A stretch of 64,000 nucleotides of DNA from Epiperipatus broadwayi (Eukaryota; Onychophora; Udeonychophora; Euonychophora; Peripatidae). The stretch is from contig JAQFVV010000349.1 in the NCBI GenBank assembly GCA_028023455.1, forward strand, positions 281,501-345,500. Direction: 5' to 3'. Below are positions 35,861-45,250 of this stretch, one piece after another; the first letter of the stretch is position 1; each line of letters starts with the position of its first letter. Position numbers and translations under genes: made by a program. Below the pieces are notes generated by a model. The model had not been told where the DNA came from. It saw nothing but the letters and a program-made list of their open reading frames with translations, and did no database searches.

Positions 35861-36781
35861 ATGACAGACAAAAATAAAGCATGGCCCTTATTCCCAGGAG
35901 GCTGTAAAGTCAACAACCAAGGCAGCGGTTGGTGGCCGAAGGCGGAGGGTGCTAAGAATCTCCTGATTGTGGACCCAGGCTGCCATTTGATGACGACTTT
36001 TTATTTAGGTACTTACAACTGCAGATCACTTTCAAGTGAAGGAAGATTGCAAGAATTAGAAGAAGAACTCTCTTATATTAAATGGGACATTATTGGACTT
36101 TGTGAAGTTAGAAGAAAAGGTGAAGAGACAATTGATTTAAAAAGTGGACATATACTCTATTATAAAGGCACAAATATTGGAAATACAAGTGGAGTAGGAT
36201 TCATTATAAATAAAAAGTGGAAGAACAATATTGTGGAGATTGATGGTGTATCGGACAGAGTGGCAAGATTAGTTATACAACTTAATAGCAGATACCAAAT
36301 ACAGATAATTCAGGTTTATGCCCCAACAAGTTCTCATAGTGATGAAGTAGTAGAAGATTTTTATATGGATGTACAAAAGGCTTTTGATCAGAGTAAACAA
36401 CATTTTAAAATTGTTATGGGAGACTTTAATGCTAGAATTGGTAGACAAATGAAAGATGAAAGTGCTGTAGGTAATTTTGGTTATGGTAATAGAAATGAGA
36501 GAGGACATAGACTTGTGGAGTTTGCAGAAAAAGAAAAACTTTATATTATGAATTCTTTTTTTGAGAAAAATGTTAAAAGGAAATGGACATGGAAGCATCC
36601 AAATGAAGGTACAGCAGAATTGGATTATATTTTGACTAACAGGAAATACATATTTCAAGATTGTAATGTTCTTAATAAATTTAACACAGGAAGTGATCAT
36701 CGATTAGTAAGGTGTAAGATACATGTTAATGTGAAACTAGAGAGACAAAAATTATTAAGAAAAACCAATATTTACAGTTGA
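35861..36781 (+). CDS. RTE endonuclease domain (EEP), frameshifted from RT
   Basis: 306 codons starting at the ATG at 35861. An N-terminal leader of about 45 residues is followed by the EEP fold: GTYNCRSL (about residue 50), LCEVRRKGEE (catalytic Glu), QVYAPTS, GDFNARIG (about 187-194), KRKWTWKHP, AELDYILTNR, and SDHRLVRCK (catalytic Asp-His) near residue 285. All expected catalytic motifs are present. The frame ends at a TGA at 36779-36781 because of one extra C near 36766 relative to the truncated copy at 25.4 kb; without it the reading continues into the RT. The endonuclease nicks target DNA to prime reverse transcription. Confidence 0.9.
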   Translation: MTDKNKAWPLFPGGCKVNNQGSGWWPKAEGAKNLLIVDPGCHLMTTFYLGTYNCRSLSSEGRLQELEEELSYIKWDIIGLCEVRRKGEETIDLKSGHILYYKGTNIGNTSGVGFIINKKWKNNIVEIDGVSDRVARLVIQLNSRYQIQIIQVYAPTSSHSDEVVEDFYMDVQKAFDQSKQHFKIVMGDFNARIGRQMKDESAVGNFGYGNRNERGHRLVEFAEKEKLYIMNSFFEKNVKRKWTWKHPNEGTAELDYILTNRKYIFQDCNVLNKFNTGSDHRLVRCKIHVNVKLERQKLLRKTNIYS

Positions 36782-36872
36782 TATTCCTAATCTTCAGAAA
36801 CATTCTAATGAATTTAAATTAGAACTTACAAATCGGTTTCAAGTATTAGTAGATTTTGAACATGATTCAGAT

Positions 36873-38819
36873 TTGAATGAAATTAATATGAAAATAACTG
36901 ATACACTTTTAAAAACTGCAACAAAAATAGCTGGTAGAAAAAAGCAGCAATTGACCAATAAAATTTCTACTGAGACTAGAGAATTTATGAAGAAAAGAAG
37001 GAATATGAAGATATACAAAAATGATGCATTAAAAAGAATTGAATATCTCGAATTTTGTAAAATGGTGCAGAAAAGAGTTGAAAATGATATAAGAAAGTAT
37101 AACTGTGAACTAGCAAGGAAAGCTGTAGAAGAAAATAAAAGTCTTAAGAATGTAAAACAACATATTGGTATTGGTAGGAAATTTATATCTGCAATAAGAA
37201 AAAAAGAGGGAATTGTTACTAAAAATAGAGATGACATCATGAAATTGGTAGAAGATTTTTATCAAGAATTATATAGTAATAAAGAACAAGTACCTCCTAT
37301 ATCTATTACATCTTCCGAATTGCCCAGAATTTTAAATGAAGAAGTGAGATACGCAATTAAATGTATGAAGAAAGGAAAGGCTCCAGGTAATGATGGAATT
37401 ATAATTGATATATTAAAAGAAGCAGGTGAAGAAATAGAAAATTTTTTAGCAAAGTTATATACCAAATGTCTAAATGATAAAGATGTACCGGATGATTGGA
37501 AGAATGCAGTAATAATATTAATATTTAAAAAAGGTGATAAAGAAGATATTAGAAATTACAGACCTATCAGCCTTTTATCAGTTTTATATAAAATTTTTAC
37601 CAAGATAATTACAACTTGTCTACAGAGAACATTGGATTTCCACCAACCAAGAGAACAAGTTGGATTTAAAAGTGGTTTTAGTACAGTAGATCATATCCAG
37701 GTGTTGAGAGAAGTTATAGAAAGGACGAATGAATATGAGTTGTCATTATGTTTTGGATTTGTAGATTATGAAAAGGCATTTGATTCTATAAACATTTCTT
37801 CAGTGATTAAAGCATTGGATCATCAAGGTATAGATCCAGGATATTGTCATATTTTGAAGAATATTTATAAAAATGCAACAGCAACAATTAGATTACATAA
37901 TGATACTGGGAAAGTCAACATTGAGAAAGGTGTAAGACAAGGTGACTCCATATCTCCAAAACTTTTTACAGCAGTGCTGCAAGAAGTATTTTGTGGATTA
38001 AAATGGGAAACTAAAGGAGTGAAAGTAAATGGAGATTATTTAAGTCATTTAGATTTCGCAGATGATGTAGTTGTTTTTGCAAATAATGCTTCAGAGCTGC
38101 AGGATATGTTGCAGGAATTATCAGATGAAAGTAGGAAAGTAGGACTAAAGATAAATGTTAAAAAGACTAAAGTAATGTTTAATCGATTTGCTCAAAATAT
38201 GAAAATAAAGATTGATTATGATGAATTAGAAGAAGTTAACAGTTACAAATACCTTGGTCAGATTATTAATACAGATGGAAACATAATGGAAGAAATTAAT
38301 CATAGAATTAAACTTGGTTGGAGTGCTTTTGGTAGAAATAACTTGATACTAAAAGGAAATATGCCTATGTGTTTGAAAAGGAAGGTTTTTAACAAATGTG
38401 TTTTACCAGTTCTTACTTATGGATCTGAGACTTGGACACTTAATAGAAGAGCAATACAGAGACTTCAGACCACTCAAAGAAGTATGGAGAGATGCATGTT
38501 GGGAGTAACAAGAAGAGATCGAAAACGCAATGTATGGGTAAGAGAACAAACAGGTGTTACTGATCTCATTGAAAAAATTAAAAGATTGAAGTGGAGTTGG
38601 GCTGGACATATTGCTAGAAGAGATGATAATAGATGGACAATTGAAATTTTAAACTGGATTCCAAGAGATTGTAAAAGACCCAGAAAGAGACCACATGTGA
38701 GATGGATGGATGAAATAAGAAAGTTTGCAGGGGTGATGTGGAGAAGAGAAGCTAAAGATCGGAAAAGATGGATTAAACTTGGAGAGACCTTCATCCTGCA
38801 GTGGATTGATAATGGTTGA
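36873..38819 (+). CDS. RTE reverse transcriptase
   Basis: 648 codons with no internal stop. RT blocks in order: GKAPGNDGI (about residue 170), NYRPISLLSVLYKIFTKII (about 230), VGFKSGFSTVDHI (about 268), FVDYEKAFDSI (about 297, first catalytic Asp), GVRQGDSISPKLF (about 352), LDFADDVVVFA (about 395, FADD in place of YADD), YKYLGQIIN, then the C-terminal LPVLTYGSETWTLNRRA and WSWAGHIARRDDNRW blocks that characterise this RTE group. The natural protein begins upstream in the EEP frame, so the first ATG here is only the first one after the frameshift. Ends 9 bases before the tail. Probably inactive only because of the single frameshift. Confidence 0.92.
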   Translation: MNEINMKITDTLLKTATKIAGRKKQQLTNKISTETREFMKKRRNMKIYKNDALKRIEYLEFCKMVQKRVENDIRKYNCELARKAVEENKSLKNVKQHIGIGRKFISAIRKKEGIVTKNRDDIMKLVEDFYQELYSNKEQVPPISITSSELPRILNEEVRYAIKCMKKGKAPGNDGIIIDILKEAGEEIENFLAKLYTKCLNDKDVPDDWKNAVIILIFKKGDKEDIRNYRPISLLSVLYKIFTKIITTCLQRTLDFHQPREQVGFKSGFSTVDHIQVLREVIERTNEYELSLCFGFVDYEKAFDSINISSVIKALDHQGIDPGYCHILKNIYKNATATIRLHNDTGKVNIEKGVRQGDSISPKLFTAVLQEVFCGLKWETKGVKVNGDYLSHLDFADDVVVFANNASELQDMLQELSDESRKVGLKINVKKTKVMFNRFAQNMKIKIDYDELEEVNSYKYLGQIINTDGNIMEEINHRIKLGWSAFGRNNLILKGNMPMCLKRKVFNKCVLPVLTYGSETWTLNRRAIQRLQTTQRSMERCMLGVTRRDRKRNVWVREQTGVTDLIEKIKRLKWSWAGHIARRDDNRWTIEILNWIPRDCKRPRKRPHVRWMDEIRKFAGVMWRREAKDRKRWIKLGETFILQWIDNG

Positions 38820-39097
38820 TGATGATAATTTTAATTGATAAATATTTAATCCTATTTTACAGATCTGTGTTTATTATAGACACACCTAAACACAGCAGGA
38901 ACAAAACAAATTAATTTCTATTTTAAATTTTTATTAATTTTTTTATTTTTTAAAATAAATATTTCCAAAAACTTGTGAAATTTGAAAAGCAGAACGAATA
39001 ACCGTATTAACACGTCAGGAGACCTGCCTGAATTTTACTTATTAGAAACATTACTCATGGCTGAAATAAGTTTGACAACGCTATTTTAATTCAACTG

Positions 39098-39224
39098 TTT
39101 TCATTTATAGTTTTTTTTCTTTTTTTCATATGTCAAAGCGTTGACCGGGAAGCGAACCTGGGTCAGCTGCTTGGAAGGCAGCTTGATAACTAGGCCACCA
39201 ACGCTTGACTTTTCATCTATAGTT
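39098..39224 (-). repeat. tRNA-derived SINE, copy d, with 15-bp TSD
   Basis: The minus-strand tRNA-like head lies at about 39131-39206. The tail reads TTTGACATATGAAAAAAAG. Flanks ttttcatttatagtt (39098-39112) and ttttcatctatagtt (39210-39224) are a 15-bp target duplication with one mismatch, showing LINE-mediated retroposition. The anticodon-loop position reads CTTCCAA, whereas the other copies read CTTACAA. Confidence 0.85.
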
Positions 39225-40386
39225 GTGTCATCTTTAATTTACTTCTCATTACTTGTAAAAAAAAAAAAAAAATACAACTTGTATAAAAAAGGTTATAAAC
39301 TCTAGCAGAAAATCTTCTGGATAACATTGGAAAAATATTGGAATTAGATGAAAAATATTTTTATTCTAAAATCTTGTCATTCATTTTAGCATCAATCTTT
39401 GATTAAAATGCAGTTTTACCGATCAATCCAAAACACTTTCTCCAGGTTCTGATATTTAAAAACTCACAGCTCTCTTTTTCTTTAAAGTCGTCTATTGTAT
39501 GTTTTTTTTTTTAAAAAAAATTCCATCTTTTCCTCTTCATTTGCGTATGTCTCCTCTATTTTAATCTTTTCGTTTTAATCTTTTTAATAAATAATTTTGT
39601 TTCAATTACTATTTATACATCTCTAGGTTACTTATTTTATATTTTCAATTTATCTTTTTCGTTCTCCGAAATCTTTTTTTTTTTACTTTTGTTTGAATCA
39701 TTTAAGTCTCTGCTCATATAAAAATAATGCTCTATCAAGACAATTTATATGTCTCTTTCTTAATTTTAATTTTAAAGATTAACTGAATGACTTAAGAAAT
39801 ATTCAATATGTTTAGTCATTGCAATTTTTACGCTAATTTATTATTTCCATCACCAGTCAAACAATGTTTTAACATTTAAAAGCATTAATCAGCATTGTCC
39901 GATCATTACTATTAAGATTTTGTTTTCTCCGGTGAAAAGACTGTAAGTTTATTGAGTTTTTCTATTACTGGTAATTCGGTAAAATTCCCAATCAAAACCG
40001 GTTTAATAATTTACCGGTATTTTTTTTTTTTTTTAATATTATCAAAAATATAAGAGTGTGATATATATAGAGAGAGACATTTTATTTCAAATCTAATCAA
40101 GCATTAGAAAAAATGTATGAAAAAACTCTATTCGGAGCATAAAATGTAAAATCATATAATTCAAAATGTGTTAGCTAACTTGACAATATTATTTATGGTT
40201 CTTCTTAACAAAAACAATGAAAAAAACGATTTCTCTTGCGGCACTTATCAATAAAAGCTTGTTAAAGCTATTCGTACGATCCCTACATTACATATATATA
40301 TATATTATTTATCAACTCTTTTTAATAGTAATAGTAACAAGTCAGATGTCACATGACTTATATATAGCTTGCACTTACAAATATGT
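39225..40386. other. Unassigned AT-rich sequence
   Basis: Long A and T runs and an open frame at 40217-40405 without recognisable features. No family repeat. Confidence 0.45.
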
Positions 40387-40677
40387 AAAATTAAGAGCGT
40401 GCTAATAGCTCTAAACAAGCTTTTTTTTTTTATTTATGATAAATGCTACTACAAGAGAAGGCATTCAAATCATTTTTATTTTAAATGGTCCCCATCCCCA
40501 GACCGGTTTCGACCTATATGTCCCAACTCCTCACTGAAGAGACCCATAGGTCGAAACCGGTCTGGGGATGGGGACCATTTAAAATAAAAATGATTTGAAT
40601 GCCTTCTCTTGTAGTAGCATTTATCATAAATAAAAAAAAAAAAGCTTGTTTAGAGCTATTAGCACGCTCTTAATTTT
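40387..40677. repeat. Near-perfect palindrome with hammerhead at the hinge
   Basis: Left arm 40387-40516 and right arm 40546-40677 are complementary over about 130 bases with only length differences in homopolymer runs; the hinge is about 29 bases. The arms begin aaaattaagagcgtgctaat. The right arm plus hinge contains a full hammerhead. No target duplication is visible outside the arms. Such near identity means a recent origin, or an inverted-repeat assembly or amplification artefact. Confidence 0.9.
40518..40576 (+). ncRNA. Hammerhead ribozyme, canonical consensus
   Basis: Core CUGAAGA (40534-40540), stem II GACC (40541-40544) with GGUC (40549-40552) around loop CAUA, then GAAA (40553-40556), the self-complementary ACCGGU (40556-40561) as a minimal stem III, and cleavage triplet GUC (40560-40562). 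Inner stem I UCCUCA (40528-40533) pairs with UGGGGA (40563-40568) with one G-U; outer stem I GUCCC (40520-40524) pairs with GGGAC (40571-40575), leaving an internal loop as in natural type I hammerheads. Predicted cleavage follows 40562. Stem III is too short for a stable monomer, and its palindromic sequence suits a dimeric ribozyme. Confidence 0.8.
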
Positions 40678-41092
40678 TTCGACTCTTTTTAAAAAATAAG
40701 TAAGCAAAAAACATAACATTTCTTAACTTTGATCTTCTAATTACAATCTAATTTTTGTATAAAGTAATCCAGCCATGGGGAAGCTCTCTCAGAGTCTACA
40801 CTTTTTTCTCTTATAATTATTAGAAAATAATATCCCATTTGAATATACCCCCCCCCCCTATATTTTTTTATTTATTGAAATTTCACCAATTCTTTTTCTG
40901 ATGTCTTGATCAAGATTTTTACTTTTCTTTTGAATCAGTTGATTTTTTATAGGCTGCTTCAGTTGTTGTTTTTTTAAAAAATTGAAATTGTTCTTTCATT
41001 GATAACATAGTAGTAGTAGTAGATGTTTATAGAATTATGTTTACAGAATTTTTGAAATCAGAATCATTTATTTCTGATAATTCAGAAGCATC

Positions 41093-41806
41093 CAGGGCCA
41101 AACAGAGGGGGGAGGGGGGGAATCTGCCTCATGCCTCACAATATTAGCGGCCTCAACTTGGCAACTCAATATGTTAAACAGAAATATAGGAGAAGGCAAA
41201 GCAATGTCATGGGCTTAATTTTACAGTTAAATTCCCCAGAAAAATATTTGAGAAAAATTTTTCCAAGCAGGCATACCACGAGTTGACAATATAAGCCAGT
41301 TTAGGGATGAGGTGCCAATTCGATGACTCTGTGACGAAAGTGATTGCTGCTCTCAGTGTCAGGAAGAACTAATAGTTTCAACCCCCTGTCAATAAGTTCT
41401 GTGCCAGCAGTGTTTTACGATCCTAACATTGCTAGAGTGAATTCAGGTACTATCTGTATCTGATAATTGCTCGTTTCTGCAACTCATAAGTAACTCCTTC
41501 TAGAGTCCTGTTTTCGGCCCTGTAAGTAAAAAACTCTTGCTTCTTTCTCTCTCCCCCATGTTCTTATTTTAACGTATAAAATTATAAAATGTGCTAAAAC
41601 GCATGAACATACAAAGCTGAAGACAAAGAAATATTAATATAGATTGATACAAACTAAATATCTGTATTTATGTATGTGGCTAAGCGCTTTCGAAGGCCAG
41701 TGTCCTTATATTTTACTGCCATCTTGTGAATAAATACATTTTAAATTTTGAAGGGCCTCTAAAATATTAGTTGCCCCGGGCCTTGCATTTTCTCTGAAAG
41801 TCTCTG
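41093..41806. mobile_element. Possible decayed hAT-like element
   Basis: Begins cagggccaaacagagggg and ends gtctctg, with imperfect inverted termini (CAGGG versus CAGAG) and GC-rich ends in an AT-rich setting. Flanking octamers gaagcatc and atagcatc agree at 6 of 8 positions, as a decayed 8-bp hAT target duplication might. No transposase frame inside. Moderate support only. Confidence 0.45.
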
Positions 41807-41989
41807 ATAGCATCTACCTTGTTTTTATTATATATGCATTCAATTCATTTCTTTTTTTTTTTTCATAAATATAGTTTTACTGATTTAAAACAGGCAAAAC
41901 TCATTATATATATTGCCACACACAGCAAGCCAGAGTAATCAATGGATGCCAGAAGGCTTGTGCATAAAATCCCCATCTAGTGCCTACTC

Positions 41990-42048
41990 ATCCAATATCC
42001 CCATACTAGTTTCTGGCTTATGGCCTTCATCAGTGAGGAGCCTTGGAT
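41990..42048 (-). ncRNA. Hammerhead ribozyme motif, GUA cleavage triplet
   Basis: Minus strand: CUGAUGA, stem II GGC-CAUAA-GCC, GAAA, then ACUAGU and triplet GUA, which still satisfies the NUH rule. Stem I inner UCCUCA pairs with UGGGGA; outer AUCCAA pairs with UUGGAU. The A-A mismatch at the stem II base is present, as in the family. Confidence 0.6.
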
Positions 42049-42222
42049 CTGAGAGCACTGCACCTAGATCTTATAAGACTATATAAGACTTATAAGACTA
42101 TATAAGTTAATGGGCTTGGATTGAAAACAGTTTAAGACTCATAGTTTTATAGTTAAATGGAGATAAAAGATAGTTGCTGGAGAGTTGCATTAGATTCTAA
42201 GATCTAGGTGCAGTGCTCTCAG

Positions 42223-42280
42223 ATCCAAGGCTCCTCACTGATGAAGGCCATAGCCAGAAACTAGTCTGGGGATATTGGAT
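42223..42280 (+). ncRNA. Hammerhead ribozyme motif, intact core
   Basis: Plus strand: outer stem I AUCCAA (42223-42228) with UUGGAU (42275-42280), inner stem I UCCUCA with UGGGGA, core CUGAUGA, stem II GGC-CAUA-GCC (shorter loop than other copies), GAAA, ACUAGU, triplet GUC. It faces the minus-strand motif 170 bases away in the same element. Confidence 0.65.
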
Positions 42281-42539
42281 GAGTAGGCACTAGATGGGGA
42301 TTTTATACACAAGCCTTCTGGCATCCATTGATTACTCTAGCTTGCTGTGTGTGGCAATATATATAGTGTGTTTTGTCTGTTTTAATAACAGTTATACACA
42401 AGCATAAGAGGTGGTGGTCATGTGATGTTTTACTGATTTAATTAAAATATCTGTAATCTTTAAGATTGAAATTTTTGAATTCAGAATCAAAAAAAATATT
42501 GCAAATCTTCAAAATAAGAAATTCATCTTTCTTTTATAT

Positions 42540-43610
42540 GATGCTTCAAAGCATTCATAAATTTGTTACTTAAAAGCCTGTTGCAATTTGCTACATCATC
42601 TAGCATGAATTTCAGCATATCATCAGCAATATAACAAATTAATATTTTCACAACAAAGTATTGCAACAGCAAGTTTTATTGGTCAATTATCACTTAAACT
42701 GATGTTTGATTTTAAATCTATGAGTCTCTTTCTAACACAATTTTTCATCATCAAAAAATCTTCCTCATAATCAACTAAATAATTTTTCAGCAAGTTTTAG
42801 AGTCTAATAACTGAGCAAGTTCTTTACCATTTTTTTCTTTTTATTGATGATTTGCAAAATATTTTGATTTTTCATATTTTTATTATTAAAGAACATAGTT
42901 ATATATTTTGTAAAAAAAATTAAATGAGAATCAATGTATCTTGTATTACTTTTAAAATATCATCTTTATTTTCAACATCTTCACCATTTTCATTGTTAGA
43001 ATCATCTATATCAGATAGTTCAATGGATTCCTGATCTTCATTCTCAATTTTATCTAAATTATTTCTACTGTAAAAACTTTGATTACAGCTAACAGTATTC
43101 TATGCATAATATATAAGGATGATTTGTACCAATCAATTTGTTTGCTTTCTTCATTACTGAAGCTCCATCTGTAGTTATTCACATAATATTTGTTAAAAAA
43201 ATGTCACATTGTTTCAGTGGGCATAAATCTATGACTAGAAAATCTCATAAATAGAAAATAATCCAAGATTCCAAAATTTGTGATCAATTGCAGTTAATTT
43301 TCATATATTGGCAATTTCCACACATCAAATATGGGACTAAACGATTAATATCAAGTTTGTGTTGTGGCATTTTGTTGATTACTTCTAGCCTAATTTTCTC
43401 TAAATATTGCAAATTTTTTTTGTTTTTGAAGATTTAGTAATATTTCTATAATCTTTTGGGATTAATAACATCCATAAATATTAAGATGCAGAAAAATTTA
43501 TAAAACAAAATTTCATCCCTTGTTGCCATTTATAACTACAGCAGGAAAAGATTCATTAATTCTTTTCTTAAAATGTGAAGTAATTTTTGATCAAGAATTA
43601 ACACTTTCAA
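42540..43610 (-). pseudogene. hAT-family transposase remnant
   Basis: Minus-strand frames are broken by many stops, but one stretch near 43210-43100 reads ITTDGASVMKKANKLIGTNH, matching the conserved TTDGASVMKK block of hAT transposases; just upstream DFLVIDLCPLKQCDIF is also in register. Downstream an acidic segment (DIDDSNNENGEDVENKDD near 43000) and a KRLIDLKSN piece follow, as expected before the hAT dimerisation domain. No terminal repeats were located. It probably represents an older autonomous hAT unrelated to the 44.5-kb MITE. Confidence 0.6.
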
Positions 43611-43865
43611 TCAAAGAAGATCTATTATCAGTTTTTCTTTATATATATATTAGTTTTATATTAGCTTTAGAGTTAGTTATATAAACCACTGTTATTTTCA
43701 TCTGCTGCTTTTGTTAGTTTTGAGAATTGTTTACAATCAACTTCGTCTTTTTACTGCGGAATGATTAAAATAATATCATGGTGCATTTTTATTTATGATT
43801 ACAAAAAAATAAAATATTAAAAACAATACAACCACTTTACAAATCATTACAGGAAGTCTCCCAAC

Positions 43866-44208
43866 CTATAATCATTAGCACTTACAATAATGTGAAAGCT
43901 AAAATCTTTGAAAGATGTGCTTTAAGCATGCTTATGTGACAGCCAATCAGATGTAACAATGACTGCACGTGGACCTCTCAATTCTAAAACACAAGTCAGA
44001 ACTATAAGAATAAGATGGGACCCATCTTCTTCTATGCCTAAATTTATATATAAATAAGCCAGACTTCAGCATTTTGAATTAAGAGTGTGAAGCTTAAAAT
44101 ACCTTCACATTTCACTAAATATTATATATAAATAAACAACATGAAATCTTTCGATTTACTACAAAACAATTTTCAAATCTAATAAAATGATAGTAACAAA
44201 TGTAAATA
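43866..44208 (+). repeat. Repeat unit U, copy 1
   Basis: Begins near ataatgtgaaagctaaaatc and contains cttatgtgacagccaatcag and tttatatataaataagccag, giving CCAAT-like and TATA-like phrases about 135 bases apart. It ends gtaacaaatgtaaata, where a TA-inserting transposon interrupts the boundary with copy 2. The unit could be an LTR-like or satellite-like sequence; no coding. Confidence 0.75.
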
Positions 44209-44449
44209 CACCTGGGTCTCGTTTTATGCATATTATTTTAATGTGATTTTGAAGTTATGCAATTCATGTTTCTTTTTAATATCTTTCATATTTCACTATA
44301 TTTATTAGATATCAAGAAATTTAAATTATTAATAACTTATTTTCACTTGCAATACTTTTTTTTTTTTTTTCAAAAATATAACGTTATATTAACAGCTAAC
44401 GTGAATATGGCCTGAAGCTATATTTAGAATTTTAGCTTCTATGTAAATA

Positions 44450-44862
44450 ACCTATTTCAGGGGTCCCCAACCTTTTTGCACTTAAGAGCACATTCTATAA
44501 TACCGGCCAGGTGGCGGGCACTATATATTTTTTCAATCAGGTGTCGCACACCATTTATTTTTTCAATGTAAATTTATAGTTGGACATTGTTAATAATACA
44601 CATAATGCACAAAAAAATATTTATTTCAAAAATAAAATTTTAACATATAATTAATGTTTATATTTTTACACTGTAAAAGAATAGTATGCCCTACAATTTG
44701 ATTACAATATAATACAATAATTTATAAGAAATTTTAAAAATTAAATTTATTTGTATAAGATAAATAATTTTTTATCGTGTTCAGATAATGGTGGACACAC
44801 GTAAAGGGGTCTGCGGCACCATGGCGCCCGCGGGCATAGGGTTGGGAACCCCTGACCTATTT
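44450..44862. mobile_element. hAT-type MITE with 8-bp TSD
   Basis: Element 44458-44854 (397 bp) with terminal inverted repeats caggggtccccaacc and ggttgggaacccctg, flanked by acctattt on each side (44450-44457, 44855-44862). The 8-bp duplication and CAGGG termini are diagnostic of hAT. The interior is AT-rich and noncoding; GC-rich subterminal blocks include gccaggtggcggg and ccatggcgcccgcggg. It lies inside the mariner-like element and is therefore younger. Confidence 0.93.
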
Positions 44863-45153
44863 ATACTAATGAGTAAATAATAATAATAGATTTATACTTA
44901 CATTTAAAAATATCGCAATAAATATTCAAAAAATTTAAACTTTTAAACCGTATTTTGTTATATATAACAGAAATAAATAATCTTTTAAATTTTTAAAATA
45001 AAAAATGAAGATTTTATAAACTGAAAATAATCTTTCTAATGATAATGTATAATCTTTTTGTTTTAATTATGATCTCATTTTTTTAATATAGAAACTGAAA
45101 ACCATTAACACAGCAAAAAACTAAAAGTGGCGCTAGTTGTACATCACATCACG

Positions 45154-45250
45154 AATAAAAACAAAGTGGCTAACAGGTTTATCTGGGCATAATTGCTGAG
45201 AGATTCTTGACTTTGTTTAAGGAGAAGCCACAATACATCACATCACATCG
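45154..45250 (+). mobile_element. LINE-B 3'-end fragment
   Basis: About 97 bases matching the LINE-B 3' UTR and tail (gtggctaacaggtttatctg, then ggagaagcca and aatacatcacatcacatc). It is inserted into the mariner-like element; the second copy of that element at about 52180 lacks it, giving an empty-site comparison. The target side already shows catcacatcac, similar to the tail. Confidence 0.85.

Larger units (their letters stand above)
35564..38828 (+). mobile_element. RTE-type LINE, near full-length copy
   Basis: Inserted in the 3' LTR. It has about 300 bases of GC-richer 5' leader (35564-35860), one long EN-RT coding region with a single frameshift, and a short gatgat tail with almost no 3' UTR, typical of RTE elements. 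It is the best preserved member of the family; a 5'-truncated copy is at 25.4-27.5 kb and a ruin at 15.6-17.6 kb. No clean target duplication was found. Confidence 0.9.
35073..38897 (+). repeat. 3' LTR of gypsy-like element, split by RTE
   Basis: Left part 35073-35563 starts tgctagatctcac immediately after the purine tract. The right part from about 38829 (aattttaattgataaatatt) to 38897 ends aacacagca, matching the end of the 5' LTR. Relative to the 5' LTR about 30 bases (33073-33105) are missing at the RTE junction, so the RTE insertion removed target sequence or the junction later decayed. Confidence 0.85.
32621..38902 (+). mobile_element. Ty3/gypsy-like LTR element with nested RTE, TSD GGAAC
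   Basis: Complete boundaries: ggaac at 32621-32625 and again at 38898-38902 form a 5-bp target duplication directly outside the LTRs. Contents in order are the 5' LTR, degraded gag and protease, a short remnant with no recognisable RT, RNase H or integrase, a polypurine tract (agggagagggaa at 35061-35072), and a 3' LTR split by a 3.3-kb RTE. LTR copies are strongly diverged, so the element is old. The internal region is only about 1.9 kb, so most of pol is deleted. Confidence 0.9.
41889..42426. mobile_element. Hammerhead foldback element with a ribozyme on each strand (R9)
   Basis: 538 bp flanked by the 15-bp duplication gttttactgatttaa (41874-41888 and 42427-42441). Two arms run in opposite directions with a central segment containing atataagactatataag. 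Each arm has a hammerhead motif with intact core, one per strand. The element ends aacagttatacacaagcata... on the right, the family 5' end read inverted. Confidence 0.88.

Noticed and set aside
40217-40587. Two open frames near the palindrome
   Set aside because: They run through the arms and hinge of an inverted repeat and carry no protein-like features.
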